NCBI RefSeq assembly: GCF_036946125.1
Contig: NZ_JAQIJT010000002.1
Span: 155,001 to 219,000 of the forward strand
Length of the DNA stretch: 64,000 nucleotides
Reading direction: 5' to 3'
Source of the DNA: Sphingomonas adhaesiva
GTDB lineage: Bacteria; Pseudomonadota; Alphaproteobacteria; Sphingomonadales; Sphingomonadaceae
Shown here: positions 8,750 to 17,526 of the stretch, one piece after another
How the letters are laid out: every line of letters begins with the position of its first letter
How positions within the stretch are numbered: the first letter of the stretch is position 1
Program-made: the position numbers and the translations under genes
Notes under the pieces: generated by a model
What the model saw: the letters and a program-made list of their open reading frames with translations, nothing else
Database searches by the model: none
Told to the model about the DNA's origin: nothing

Positions 8750-9796
8750 TCAGATCGCTGCGAGCGCGCGGACCAGCGCGCTGAGGGCGGTGATATCTTC
8801 CGGGGTCGGCGAGGGCGCGGCATCGAGCCGGGCAATGAGTGCCCGGGCGCGGTCACGCAGCGGCACGAGCATCGTCGCGCCTGTCGGTTCGGCGACGCTC
8901 GGCCCCGGCAGCCCGGCGGCGGCGGCGCAGCCGAGTACCGCGCGGGCGGACGCCGGTGCGGCGATGGTGAGGAGCGCGGCACGCACCGCGGGCTCGTCGG
9001 CCTTCCAGCGCATGAGCGCGCGGTGCGCATCCAGGACGCGGATCGCGCGCCGGTTGGCGATGAGCGCGAGTATCTCGTTGGGCAGCCGGGCAGGGGCCAT
9101 CGCCTTGTTGAACCCGCCCGCCGTCAGCCCCGCCCGGCGTGCGAGCAGCGCCTGCGATGTGCCGCCACGCGCCCAGGCGGCGACGAAGAAGACCGCGCGC
9201 TCGTAATCGGACCAGCTTGCCGAGGTGGCGACATGCGCGACGAGGAAGTCCATCGCGTCGGCGGTGGGGACCAGCGTCGCGCGAACTGGGCGATCGAGCC
9301 CGCGCTCGCGCAGGCGCTGGATTGCGCGGTGGCGGCGCGAGCCGTCGAGGATGAGGAAGCGACCGGGCGCGGTGGCATCAGCTATGATGCAGACCGGCAC
9401 GAGCTGGCCGTCGGTGGCGATGGCGTCGGCGAGATCGTCGAGGTGCGGGTCGCCGTCGGCGAGACGCGGATTGATCGGGTGCTGCGCGAGCAGATCGGCG
9501 TCGAGTTCGAGCAGCTGACCGGGATCGGCCGGCGGGATGGCCGGAGCGACCACCGAAGGCTCGCCGTGTTCGGCGGCATAGGCATCACGCTCGTGCTGAA
9601 GGTGCGCCTTCGACCCGCCGACCACACGCGCGAGACGACCGATCCCGACCGACAGGATCGGCGCATCGCCGCGCAGGTCATCGATCGCGGCGCGGATCTC
9701 CTCGCGACGGGCGGCCGGGCGCCGCGCGGCTGCGAGCGTGGGCATGGGGGCGGTGCCGGCGAGATCGCCGAACAGGTCAGGCTCGGCCGCGCTCAT
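8750..9796 (-). CDS. ParB/RepB/Spo0J-type partition-like protein
   Basis: 348 aa. The central part reads as a ParB N-terminal domain: residues listing HPINPR..., DDLADAIATDGQLVPVCII, then FLILDGSRRHRAIQRL with the conserved G-x-R-R-x-x-A box (CTP/DNA-contact motif in true ParB proteins), followed by a helical HTH-like region. No ParA partner is next to it. The start ATG overlaps the upstream TGA (ATGA). In integrated elements such solitary ParB-like proteins often act in regulation or maintenance rather than partition. Confidence 0.8.
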   Translation of the reverse strand: MSAAEPDLFGDLAGTAPMPTLAAARRPAARREEIRAAIDDLRGDAPILSVGIGRLARVVGGSKAHLQHERDAYAAEHGEPSVVAPAIPPADPGQLLELDADLLAQHPINPRLADGDPHLDDLADAIATDGQLVPVCIIADATAPGRFLILDGSRRHRAIQRLRERGLDRPVRATLVPTADAMDFLVAHVATSASWSDYERAVFFVAAWARGGTSQALLARRAGLTAGGFNKAMAPARLPNEILALIANRRAIRVLDAHRALMRWKADEPAVRAALLTIAAPASARAVLGCAAAAGLPGPSVAEPTGATMLVPLRDRARALIARLDAAPSPTPEDITALSALVRALAAI

Positions 9797-12102
9797 CGCA
9801 ACACCGCGAAGTCGGGGTCGGCGGCGATGCCGACGAAGCCGTGCGCGAGCCAGGTGACCGCGAGTGCGGTCTGCTGGGTCGGCAAGAGCGCGGCGATCAG
9901 TCGCGGTGCCCAGGTCGCGAAGCCGGTGAGTTCGAGCATCAGGGCGTCGCGCCGCGTCGCCGGCTGGCCGCTTGCCGGTTCGGGGGCGGGCTCCTTCACT
10001 GCGCGCTGGAACGTGCTCCAGAACGGCAGGTCGTGTTCGGGATTGTACCAATAGGCTGGCACGCACTGGTCGGCAGCGGGAGCCGCGTCGATGGCGGTGT
10101 CGTAGCCGGCGCACATGGTCTTCCATGCCGGCGTGTGGCGCGTCTCGGCGGTCAACTTCTTCTCGAAAGCCGCGATTCGTGCGGTCTTGTGCGCCCTGAT
10201 GATCTTCTGGCCACGACGCGCCGGGCCGCGCCGGCAATGGTTCAGGGAAGCGGGTCCGTCCGCCCTCGTGCGCTTCCTGAACCGTGCGACTTCCTCACCT
10301 GACGCATCGACGACAGCAAGCATCAGCTCGGTCAGCTCGAAGATGCTCCAGTCGATCTCCAGCGTATGGGCGCCCCCTCCCAGCGTCACGGCTTTGGCCC
10401 CGCGCCGATGCGCGGCGAGGATGGTCTGGAGACTGGCGGTGACGAACTCGATCGACGTCATGCCGAAGAAGCGCGGCAGGTCCTGGCGCTCACGATCGGT
10501 CGCGGTGGCAACGGCGGAGGTCGTGAACGCGGCCCCGGTGGTCGCGACCGTCGCGACGTTGCGGTGAGCGAGCTTCGACGCCCAGCGGATGCTGCCCTGC
10601 TGGAGCATGGGCAGGGAATGGGCGGGATCGAGCGGCTGCCCGGCGGCATGCGCTTTATACACGGCGTGCGAGAACGCGAATTCGCGCGCATAGGTCGCGA
10701 AGCCGTGGTGACTGGCGAGCGCTGCTTCCATCCTGCGCGACGTCGCAAAGGCGCGGTGCGCCTCGCGGATCGTCAGCCGAGGCTCGATTGCGGGCAGACC
10801 GGCTTCCTCCCGATCCGTCAGCGGCCCGCGGGTCCGCACGACGAGCTCGCGCAGGATGGCCCGGCAGCGCTGCAGCTCGAGCAGCACGGTGACCCCGTCG
10901 GCAAAGCCGCCTGAGAAGTCGGGGAAACCGCGGTGGCGTGCCGCGAGCCATGGAAAGAGCCGTACAGCCTCGGCGACGCGCGCGCTGTGCAGCAGCATGA
11001 AGATGCGCGCGGCGTCGATCCGGGTGATCGCGGCGATCCTCCTGTCCCGGCCTGATTTATCAAGCCCCAGCAGATTACCCGACTTGTTGAGGTCGCGAGG
11101 TAGGAGCTCGATGGCCGTATCCGGTTTGGTCTGCGGCGATTTCGGTTCCTTGATGTTCGGGATATTGCCTCGCAGGGTCGACCATGATCCCGGCGCGCCG
11201 GCGTGATGATCGCGGACGAAGACCAACACACCGTCGATAAGCGTACGTGCGAGGATCAGCGCCTCGCTGACCTGCTTGTTGCGGTAGGCGAGCCTAGGAG
11301 CGGTGTGACGTGGTAGCCGGATCAATGTTGCTACCCTGACGATCAGCCGGGCGGAGGCCATGACGGCGAGCCGGGACTTGTCCAGCTCGCCCTTCTCTTC
11401 TTCGTTGCCCGGCTCATGCGGCATCGGCTCATCGGGCTTGACGGCGACGCGATGTCGATCGAGCAGCTCGAGCAGCGTCAGGCAAGCGCGCACCGCGTCC
11501 GCGCTGCGTTCGCGGGCGACCTCGACCAGCCGGAGACACTCGTCCGAGGTTTTCGTGCCCGACATCGCGACCCGAGCGGCATCGCGCGCGACCTCGGCGG
11601 TCGTAAGCGCATCGCTGGCCTGCAAGGCGGCGATCATCACTGCCCCGAGGGTGCCGCCCCCGCGCAGCACGTCCTTGGCGATGCTGATATCGCGCAGGGT
11701 GCAATTGACCCGCCGCATCACGGCAGGTGCGGAGGCGGACGACAAGGCCGCCTCCTCGTCCTGTGCCACCGTCTCGTCGAGCGACGCCGGCCAGCGCGGC
11801 AGGCGCCCGTAGAGCACCGAGGCGGCGCTCCGCAGCGGATCGTCGTCGGCGATATAATAGCCAATCTTCGGCAGCCGCAAACCGGCGATGCGCAGCGACC
11901 CTGCGTCGCCGAGCTCGCCGTCGAAGTCCCAGCCGCCAACCATGACGTCGGTCGGACTGACCCCTGTCGGAAGCCGGAGTGGCGCGATGACGGCGGTGGG
12001 CGTGCCGTCGTCGTGGAACAGTCGCGGCAGCTCGACCGCGAGCCGCTCGAGGAGCTTCGGCACGTCGATGCGCAGGTCGTCGTCGAGATCGCGTATGGTC
12101 AT
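9793..12102 (-). CDS. Conserved-element hypothetical protein, 769 aa
   Basis: Start at ATG 12102, which overlaps the preceding stop (ATGA); the frame remains open upstream but inside the neighbour. The protein is alpha-helical and basic in the middle (LPRHTAPRLAYRNKQVSEALILARTL), with a region rich in His/Arg near residues 470-560 (EAHRAFATSRRMEAALASHHG). No known catalytic motif stands out. It sits in the ParB-like gene cluster, so a role in element maintenance or transfer is likely, but function is unknown. Confidence 0.7.
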   Translation of the reverse strand: MTIRDLDDDLRIDVPKLLERLAVELPRLFHDDGTPTAVIAPLRLPTGVSPTDVMVGGWDFDGELGDAGSLRIAGLRLPKIGYYIADDDPLRSAASVLYGRLPRWPASLDETVAQDEEAALSSASAPAVMRRVNCTLRDISIAKDVLRGGGTLGAVMIAALQASDALTTAEVARDAARVAMSGTKTSDECLRLVEVARERSADAVRACLTLLELLDRHRVAVKPDEPMPHEPGNEEEKGELDKSRLAVMASARLIVRVATLIRLPRHTAPRLAYRNKQVSEALILARTLIDGVLVFVRDHHAGAPGSWSTLRGNIPNIKEPKSPQTKPDTAIELLPRDLNKSGNLLGLDKSGRDRRIAAITRIDAARIFMLLHSARVAEAVRLFPWLAARHRGFPDFSGGFADGVTVLLELQRCRAILRELVVRTRGPLTDREEAGLPAIEPRLTIREAHRAFATSRRMEAALASHHGFATYAREFAFSHAVYKAHAAGQPLDPAHSLPMLQQGSIRWASKLAHRNVATVATTGAAFTTSAVATATDRERQDLPRFFGMTSIEFVTASLQTILAAHRRGAKAVTLGGGAHTLEIDWSIFELTELMLAVVDASGEEVARFRKRTRADGPASLNHCRRGPARRGQKIIRAHKTARIAAFEKKLTAETRHTPAWKTMCAGYDTAIDAAPAADQCVPAYWYNPEHDLPFWSTFQRAVKEPAPEPASGQPATRRDALMLELTGFATWAPRLIAALLPTQQTALAVTWLAHGFVGIAADPDFAVLR

Positions 12103-12461
12103 CGCGCGCTCTCCGCATCGTCGGGATGGTCGCCACTGCGGCGGCGCTCGGCGTAGGCTGCATCGACGGCCTGCCAGCGTCGCCATGCGGTCCATACCGC
12201 CATGACATTGGCGTCGCGGACCGGCGCGAGCGCTGCCTCCTCGGCCTCGCGCCAGCGCTGCACGATGTCGGCGTTCTCTACGATCTCGTTGTGAAGCCTC
12301 ACGATCTCGCGCTCGCGCGCCCTCAGCAGCGCCGGGCGGTTGGGATCGAAGCTGCGCATGATGACGCCGAGCGCCTCCTCGAGCCGCTGCTGCTCGGCGA
12401 TGATGGGCGCGATGTCGGTGATGGTGACGGTCCGTCCGCGATAGGTGGTGGTGATCTGCAC
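12099..12461 (-). CDS. Hypothetical protein, 120 aa
   Basis: GTG start at 12461 with GAGG upstream; stop overlaps the next start as ATGA. Predicted mostly helical with charged repeats (LRAREREIVRLHNEIVENADIVQRWREAEEAAL), suggesting a short coiled coil. Part of the coupled minus-strand cluster that ends with the ParB-like gene. No family recognised. Confidence 0.65.
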   Translation of the reverse strand: MQITTTYRGRTVTITDIAPIIAEQQRLEEALGVIMRSFDPNRPALLRAREREIVRLHNEIVENADIVQRWREAEEAALAPVRDANVMAVWTAWRRWQAVDAAYAERRRSGDHPDDAESAR

Positions 12462-12467
12462 GGGGGT

Positions 12468-12956
12468 TTAGTCCTCTTTGGTGAAGCGAAGGTTGGCGTC
12501 GTGGGCATCCAGCCACACGGCGGCATCGCCGCGGCGGACGAGCGCCGGCATGGGCAGGTCGAGCGCCGCAGCGGTGGTGCGCACGAGTTGACCCTGGCGG
12601 GCATTGGCGAGCCGGCTTGGCCAGGGGTGGTCGGGATGGTCGACCTGCCACGCCGCGAAGCGCGCGCAGTCGTCACGATAGGCTGCAACTGCGCGCCGGT
12701 GGCGGGCGTGCGCACCGCGCGCACCGAGTTCGACGCGGTGGCGCGCGACTAGCGTCGCCAGCACCATGCCGGCCGCCGCGAAAACGTCGCTATCGGCGAA
12801 CGCGGTGCCGAGCGCCGCCAGGTCGGATAGCGGCAATGCCCAGATGCCGTCCCACGCATCGCGGTCGGCGGCGTCGAAGCCGAAGATGACGAACGGCGCG
12901 CCCAGACCGAATTTCGGCGCCGCGCGCCAGCGCGGTGGCAGATCTGTGTCTATCAG
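12468..12956 (-). CDS. Hypothetical protein, 162 aa, probable CTG start
   Basis: No ATG, GTG or TTG gives a complete protein: coding-like sequence begins right after the upstream stop, LIDTDLPPRWRAAPKFG..., and the only sensible start is CTG at 12956, in a CTGA overlap that mirrors the ATGA overlaps of the next two gene pairs. The next Met is deep inside. The body is Ala/Asp-rich with FGFDAADRDAWDGIWALPLSDLAAL. Function unknown. The start choice is inference and could be tested by mass spectrometry. Confidence 0.55.
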   Translation of the reverse strand: MIDTDLPPRWRAAPKFGLGAPFVIFGFDAADRDAWDGIWALPLSDLAALGTAFADSDVFAAAGMVLATLVARHRVELGARGAHARHRRAVAAYRDDCARFAAWQVDHPDHPWPSRLANARQGQLVRTTAAALDLPMPALVRRGDAAVWLDAHDANLRFTKED

Positions 12957-13318
12957 CGGCCGTGATCGTGCAGCAGCGCTGCGCCGGCTTCCTCCAAGGC
13001 GGCGCGGTCGCGCGCGATCGCGGCGGGAAAGCGCTGAAGAAGACACTCGTCCTCGCCTGCCTCGGCGAGGTGCGCGCAGAAGGCCGGCCACGATTGCGCC
13101 AGCAGACCGGCGGCTGCGAGGATGTCCGCACTCCCGAGACCGCAGGCGATCGCCAGCCCGCCGGCGGTCCACCAGTGATGGTGCGGGTGGCAGGTGACCT
13201 CGGTGTCGGCGGGTGCGTCGAGCAGCGCAGCGATGTGCGCCAGTTCATCGTCGATGGCAGCGAGTGCGGCGTCGATGTCGTCGAGTGAGGGCAGGGACGG
13301 GGGCAGATTGGGGGACAT
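12953..13318 (-). CDS. Hypothetical protein, 121 aa, first gene of the ParB cluster
   Basis: ATG at 13318 preceded by AAGGAGTCGCCC, a clear ribosome-binding site; in-frame upstream codons to 13369 lack one. Contains CHPHHHWWTAGG, a His/Cys-rich run that could bind metal, inside an otherwise helical Ala/Leu/Asp-rich protein. Divergent from the relaxase at 13566. No family recognised. Confidence 0.65.
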   Translation of the reverse strand: MSPNLPPSLPSLDDIDAALAAIDDELAHIAALLDAPADTEVTCHPHHHWWTAGGLAIACGLGSADILAAAGLLAQSWPAFCAHLAEAGEDECLLQRFPAAIARDRAALEEAGAALLHDHGR

Positions 13319-13565
13319 GGGCGACTCCTTGTCGGAGCCGTCATCGCGCTTGAGCATCGGCTGACCCACGCGCGTGAAACCGCCCTTTTTCGCGGTGCCC
13401 TGGTCACTCCCGGCGTCGCGGATCGCTGCGCGCCCACGCGCCTCGCTCTGGCGATGCTTCGCTGCTGAAGCACGAGTCGGGGCCGGGAGCGAGCGGGCGT
13501 GATCGTCCGTGGCTTCAGACCCCGGGTGAGCAGGCAGGTGTCAGTTGGGGGTGGGGGCGCAATAA
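13319..13565. promoter_or_regulatory. Divergent intergenic region with inverted repeats; candidate oriT/promoter region of element B
   Basis: Lies between the divergent ParB cluster and the relaxase-like gene, the usual place for an origin of transfer. Two dyads are visible: a long-range CTCCCGGC (13407-13414) with GCCGGGAG (13482-13489), enclosing a tight hairpin TGCTTC-gctgct-GAAGCA (13455-13472). No nic sequence could be assigned. Confidence 0.4.
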
Positions 13566-15776
13566 ATGAAATCTGCGATTTCGAGCCCGCGGCCTTCCGG
13601 CCGCCGGTCTTCCCCACCCCCTTTTGCTCATGTCGAGATGATGGTCGACGGCACCTGGATCGCGGAGGGCGACCGCGTCGTGAAGCGGGCGCTGCGTCAA
13701 GATCGAGGGGTCGAGCGCAAGCGCACGCGTGACGAAAAGCAGAAGAAGGGTAGGCGGCTGCATGCCGCCTGCGAGGACGCGCGCATCGCGCGCCGGCTGG
13801 CCAAGGAACTGGCCGAGTGGGAGATCCGGCACCGACGTTGGGGGGCCTCGGTCAAAGTGCACAGCGAGCCGAAGAAGCCGGCCCGCGGCACGAAGAAGCT
13901 GGCCAGGCTGGCGTCTCCTAGCCGCCGCCGCAGCGAGCCTAGCTATTTCACCGTGCGCGATAGCCAGGGGCGGATCGGCATCTACATCCGCGGCGATTAC
14001 GTGCGCGCCGGTGGCAAGGGCGGGAAGCACGGCTGCGCGGCGGACGGGTTCTTCTACACCATCCGCGATGGTGCGGCGCTCACCGATGCCGAGGGCAACG
14101 CGCTCATCATCTCGAACCTGGGCAAGGATGCCGCCGAAATCGCCACCGCCTGGATGGCGGTCGAGGCGGTGGCGCGTGCGACGCGCGCGAACGCCAAGAT
14201 CCAGTTCCGCTTCGTCCTTGCGCTGGACGCCGACGCGAGCGAAGCGGAGATGATCGACGCGGTGCGACGCTTTGGCGAGATCTTCGAGGCGCTTGGACTT
14301 CCCTATAGCGCGGTGATCCACAAGCCCGATCCGGGCGGCGACGACCGCAACTGGCATGCGCACTTTCTGACGTCGTACCGCCCGGCCGAGCAGGTCGCGC
14401 CGGGCGAATGGCGCTTCGCCGACGACCTCGTCACGGCGCTCGACGGCACGGAAGGGATGAGCACGCTGCGCCATCTGTGGGCGCACGCCCAGACCGGCGC
14501 GGCCCGGCGCGCCGGACGCGATGTCGAATATACCGGGCTGTCGCACGTCGCGCGCGGACTGGACCTGGAAGCGCAGACGCACTTGGGCCCGGCGCTCAGC
14601 GACCTGATTGCACGGGGGCAGCACGTGCCCGCACACGCGCGCAACCAGCAGGTTGCGGCGCGCAACGCAGAGCGCCTGCGCCGGCGTGACCTCGAGCAGC
14701 AGCGCGCCGCGCTGCACAAGATCCGTGAAGCGGTGCTGGAACAGTGGGCGACAAGGTCGGCGCGCGAGGCGGCGATGGGCACCACGGCGTTCCCTGAGCC
14801 CGTGGCTGCCGCTACGCGGCGAACCCCGGCATCGCCCGTGCGTGTCGTTGAACCATTCAACGTGCGTCCCACGGTCCGTGAGCGGGTGCCGCTATCGGCT
14901 TTGCCGCCGCCACCGCGGATGGCCCGGTTCGGTGCGCTGGAGGTGCGGTCGGTACCTGCGCAGACGCCGATGACGCCGCGCCGACCCGCGACGGTCACGA
15001 CGCTGCCCGCGACACCGTCGACACCGCTGCCCGCAGCCCGAACCGCCGCGACGATGGCGCCCCCCGTCATCGTGTCTCCGACGTCGCCCCGTCTGGCCGC
15101 TACGCTTCGGCGGTTAGATGTGCCGCCCACGGCGGTGCGGGCCAGTGCGGTGATCCATCCGACCGCTTCATCCCCCGCGGTAACCGGGCGCGATGCGACG
15201 CTGGTGTTCGATACGCCCGCGCAGCGCGGGCGGCCGCCGCGTGAACCCGCCGATCTGTTCGACATGCCATATATCGCGGCGGAGCCGCGTGCGGCCGCGG
15301 CGATCCGGAGGCTTCCCGCGCCTGCCAGCGATGAACCCATCCCGGCATGGTGGGAGCGGGTCGAGCATTATCTGGCGTGGCTGGTCTGGCGCGAACGCGA
15401 GGACGAGCGTGCGCGCACACGGCTCGGCGGCTATGCGGTCCTGCCGCCGGCCTATCGCGCCGCGGTCGAGGCGGTCGAACGTGATCCGCAGCTCATCGTC
15501 GAGGAGCAGGCACACCCGAAGGTGCGCGCCGGCGTACCGCGCGACCTCGCCGAGCAGATCGAGGCGGTCGCTGGTGATCCGCACTGGCGCGAGTTCCTGC
15601 GCCGCGTGCGTGCGGTCGCGCTCGAGCGCGAGGCGCGCGCGACCCGCCCGATCCCGCCCGTGCTCGACAATAACGATGCGGGGTCGTCGCCTGCGGGACA
15701 CTCGACGTCGCCGGTTCGAGATCCGCGCGGACCCGCGCGCCAGCGGGTGAGGGGGCTTCGCCCACGCCGGTCATGA
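13566..15776 (+). CDS. Relaxase-like mobilization protein
   Basis: 736 aa. A basic N-terminus is followed by a domain with DDRNWHAHFLTSY, in which His264-x-His266 resembles the metal-binding HxH of HUH relaxases; HKPDPGGDDRNWHAHF is arranged like the motif III of MobA/MobL and VirD2-type nickases. After about residue 380 the protein is Pro/Ala/Arg-rich and low-complexity, then ends in a helical, charged region. A catalytic Tyr cannot be assigned by eye. It leads the plus-strand transfer block of element B. Start ATG at 13566 is the first; a later Met pair near residue 25 is possible. Confidence 0.7.
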   Translation: MKSAISSPRPSGRRSSPPPFAHVEMMVDGTWIAEGDRVVKRALRQDRGVERKRTRDEKQKKGRRLHAACEDARIARRLAKELAEWEIRHRRWGASVKVHSEPKKPARGTKKLARLASPSRRRSEPSYFTVRDSQGRIGIYIRGDYVRAGGKGGKHGCAADGFFYTIRDGAALTDAEGNALIISNLGKDAAEIATAWMAVEAVARATRANAKIQFRFVLALDADASEAEMIDAVRRFGEIFEALGLPYSAVIHKPDPGGDDRNWHAHFLTSYRPAEQVAPGEWRFADDLVTALDGTEGMSTLRHLWAHAQTGAARRAGRDVEYTGLSHVARGLDLEAQTHLGPALSDLIARGQHVPAHARNQQVAARNAERLRRRDLEQQRAALHKIREAVLEQWATRSAREAAMGTTAFPEPVAAATRRTPASPVRVVEPFNVRPTVRERVPLSALPPPPRMARFGALEVRSVPAQTPMTPRRPATVTTLPATPSTPLPAARTAATMAPPVIVSPTSPRLAATLRRLDVPPTAVRASAVIHPTASSPAVTGRDATLVFDTPAQRGRPPREPADLFDMPYIAAEPRAAAAIRRLPAPASDEPIPAWWERVEHYLAWLVWREREDERARTRLGGYAVLPPAYRAAVEAVERDPQLIVEEQAHPKVRAGVPRDLAEQIEAVAGDPHWREFLRRVRAVALEREARATRPIPPVLDNNDAGSSPAGHSTSPVRDPRGPARQRVRGLRPRRS

Positions 15777-16130
15777 GCGCGGGGACAGCAGACCACATGA
15801 GAAAAGGAGAAGACGGATGGACCGTAGCGCACCTGCCGGCCTTCGCTGTTCGGCACCCCATCACGGCAGCGATGAAAAGCAGGGGCGGCGCAGGGCAGGG
15901 GCCCCACGCCGCGGGAAGGCGAAGGAAGCAGGAGGGAGCAGAAGGTCGGAAGGGAAAAGAAGAAATTTCCTCTCCACCGGCTGCTTCGGTTCGTTCGCAT
16001 CCGCGCCGTGCCGCTCGTCTCCCTCTCGAGGGCTTCCCCCAGATACCGGTGCGTCGTCCACCCGCTCATGTGATCCTAGGATCGCGTGACCGGAGCCTGC
16101 GGCGTGGCCGGCCCATCCCGGATCCATATC
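15777..16130. other. Intergenic region, no convincing gene
   Basis: About 350 bases. A good ribosome-binding site (AAAAGGAGAAGACGG) precedes an ATG at 15817 that opens a 90-codon frame, but its composition is Arg/Ser/Gly-rich and unlike a real protein, and two other frames are equally open. A small regulatory peptide or the decayed start of a lost gene would fit. No strong hairpin was found. Confidence 0.35.
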
Positions 16131-16775
16131 ATGTCTCATTACACGCTTACCGCGCTTGCTATCGCGACCGTCGATCCTGTCCACCTCGTCGCTGGCGCGC
16201 ACCTCGAACACCCCGTCGGGCTCGCACTGTTCTCCTGCCATGTCGGCGAGGGGCGTACCGACTTCTCGCTCCACTGCTCGGTGCTCCAGCACGGCGACCA
16301 TCCCGGCGAACTGCTCGGTTGGCTCGATCGTCATCTGCCGCCGACCGGTATCGTCACGGGCTATGCGCTCGACGAGCAGATCCTGCCCGCGCTGACGCGC
16401 CTACCAGGCAGTGCCGGCTCGCCCGCACTGGCGATGCTTGCCGGCACGCGGCCACGCGTCGTCATCAATCTGCGCGGGATCGATGACGATGGCGAGCTGG
16501 TGTCCTTGGCCGAGGCCTGTGCCGAGATCGGCGCACCGGCTTCGTGTCGCGACGCGCACGATCGCTTCACCGATTGGGCGTGGTCGCGGCTCGCGCCGGT
16601 GATGCACGCGCTCCAGACCGACGCCATCGCCACGATGAAGCTCGTGCTGCGCCAGATCGCCGCCCGCACCGCGCTCGGCCACGAGGTGGAGGCGCGGCTG
16701 CGTCCCGGGCTCGAGCTGTGGCTCGCCGCCAGCGACCTGCCCGCCGCGCAGATCCATCGCTCCTGCACTGCCTGA
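16131..16775 (+). CDS. Element-associated hypothetical protein, paralogue of the next gene
   Basis: 214 aa from ATG 16131. The middle part (GELLGWLDRHLPPTGIVTGYALDEQILPAL) and the end (IATMKLVLRQIAARTALG) match similar stretches of the gene at 16848, so the two arose by duplication. The pattern of hydrophobic strands with Asp at the ends, then RDAHDRFTDWAW, loosely recalls DEDD exonuclease folds, but the catalytic acids are not convincing. Lies between two HUH-motif genes, so probably part of the transfer or maintenance set. Confidence 0.65.
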   Translation: MSHYTLTALAIATVDPVHLVAGAHLEHPVGLALFSCHVGEGRTDFSLHCSVLQHGDHPGELLGWLDRHLPPTGIVTGYALDEQILPALTRLPGSAGSPALAMLAGTRPRVVINLRGIDDDGELVSLAEACAEIGAPASCRDAHDRFTDWAWSRLAPVMHALQTDAIATMKLVLRQIAARTALGHEVEARLRPGLELWLAASDLPAAQIHRSCTA

Positions 16776-16847
16776 GGCGCTTGACGTTCTTCTCACCCAT
16801 ACCGGACGCCGATCCCGGCGTCCTCCTCCACCAAGGAACTCAATACC

Positions 16848-17501
16848 ATGTTCACCGACCTTCTGCGCCTCGAGGCGCAGGGCTTCTCGCGTGCGTCGAC
16901 CGCTATCGCGCTGCGCTCGGTTGCCACCTGTCCCAATCTCTTCTTCCGCCCGATGTCGCGTCCCGTGATCGGTGTGGCACTGCTCAGCGTCGTGCCCGAG
17001 CCGGGCGCTGGCTTCCATTTCCATGCGCAGGCGACCGCGCTGCGCGATGGCGCGCTCCCGGCGACGCTCGCCGACTGGATAGAGCCGCGCCTGCCAGCAA
17101 CCGGCCCGCTCATCAGTTGGGAGACCGACGACACGCTCGTCACCAAGCTACGCGGGATCGCGGACGGGACGCGGCACCCCCGGCTTGCCGCGCTCATTGC
17201 CGATCCTGGCGAGCGGCTGCGCGTGCTCCCGCGCGTGCTGATGGGTCGTCATCGGCGCGGCACCGCACCCGGCGTGCCGTGCTTCTGCCGCTGCAGCGCT
17301 GAATGCCAGCCCGAGCTGCCCGCCTGCTTTCTGCCGGATCCGGACCAGACCGAGCGCGAACTCATCGACGAGGCGGAGACCGCCTGGGCGATGTGGGCCG
17401 ATCTCCACGCGGCCTTCGACGATCATGCCCATCCTGCGCGCATCGCGCTGCGCTGCCTCGCCGAGCGCCGCCGCGCCCGCGGCGACACGCCGATCCGCTG
17501 A
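16848..17501 (+). CDS. Element-associated hypothetical protein, paralogue of previous gene
   Basis: 217 aa. ATG 16848 follows CCAAGGAACTC. Shares with its neighbour the arrangement P-x-T-LADWIEPRLPATGPLISW then TLVTKLRGIADG and a C-terminal ARIALRCLAERRR helix. A Cys-rich segment in the middle (VPCFCRCSAECQPELPAC) could bind zinc and is absent from the paralogue. Function unknown. Confidence 0.65.
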   Translation: MFTDLLRLEAQGFSRASTAIALRSVATCPNLFFRPMSRPVIGVALLSVVPEPGAGFHFHAQATALRDGALPATLADWIEPRLPATGPLISWETDDTLVTKLRGIADGTRHPRLAALIADPGERLRVLPRVLMGRHRRGTAPGVPCFCRCSAECQPELPACFLPDPDQTERELIDEAETAWAMWADLHAAFDDHAHPARIALRCLAERRRARGDTPIR

Positions 17502-17526
17502 CACCCTGCAAACAAGGACTTCGACC

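Noticed and set aside
8570..10054. Plus-strand open frame of 494 codons
   Set aside because: Antisense to the ParB-like gene and to the end of the 769-aa gene; Arg/Gly-rich and without family pattern.
10237..12651. Extended upstream starts of the ParB-like and 769-aa genes
   Set aside because: Upstream extensions lie inside neighbouring genes and are Arg-rich; ATGA overlaps give clean starts at 9796 and 12102.
15817..16089. Ninety-codon gene with good ribosome-binding site
   Set aside because: Composition not protein-like and competing frames equally open; kept only as a remark in the intergenic entry.
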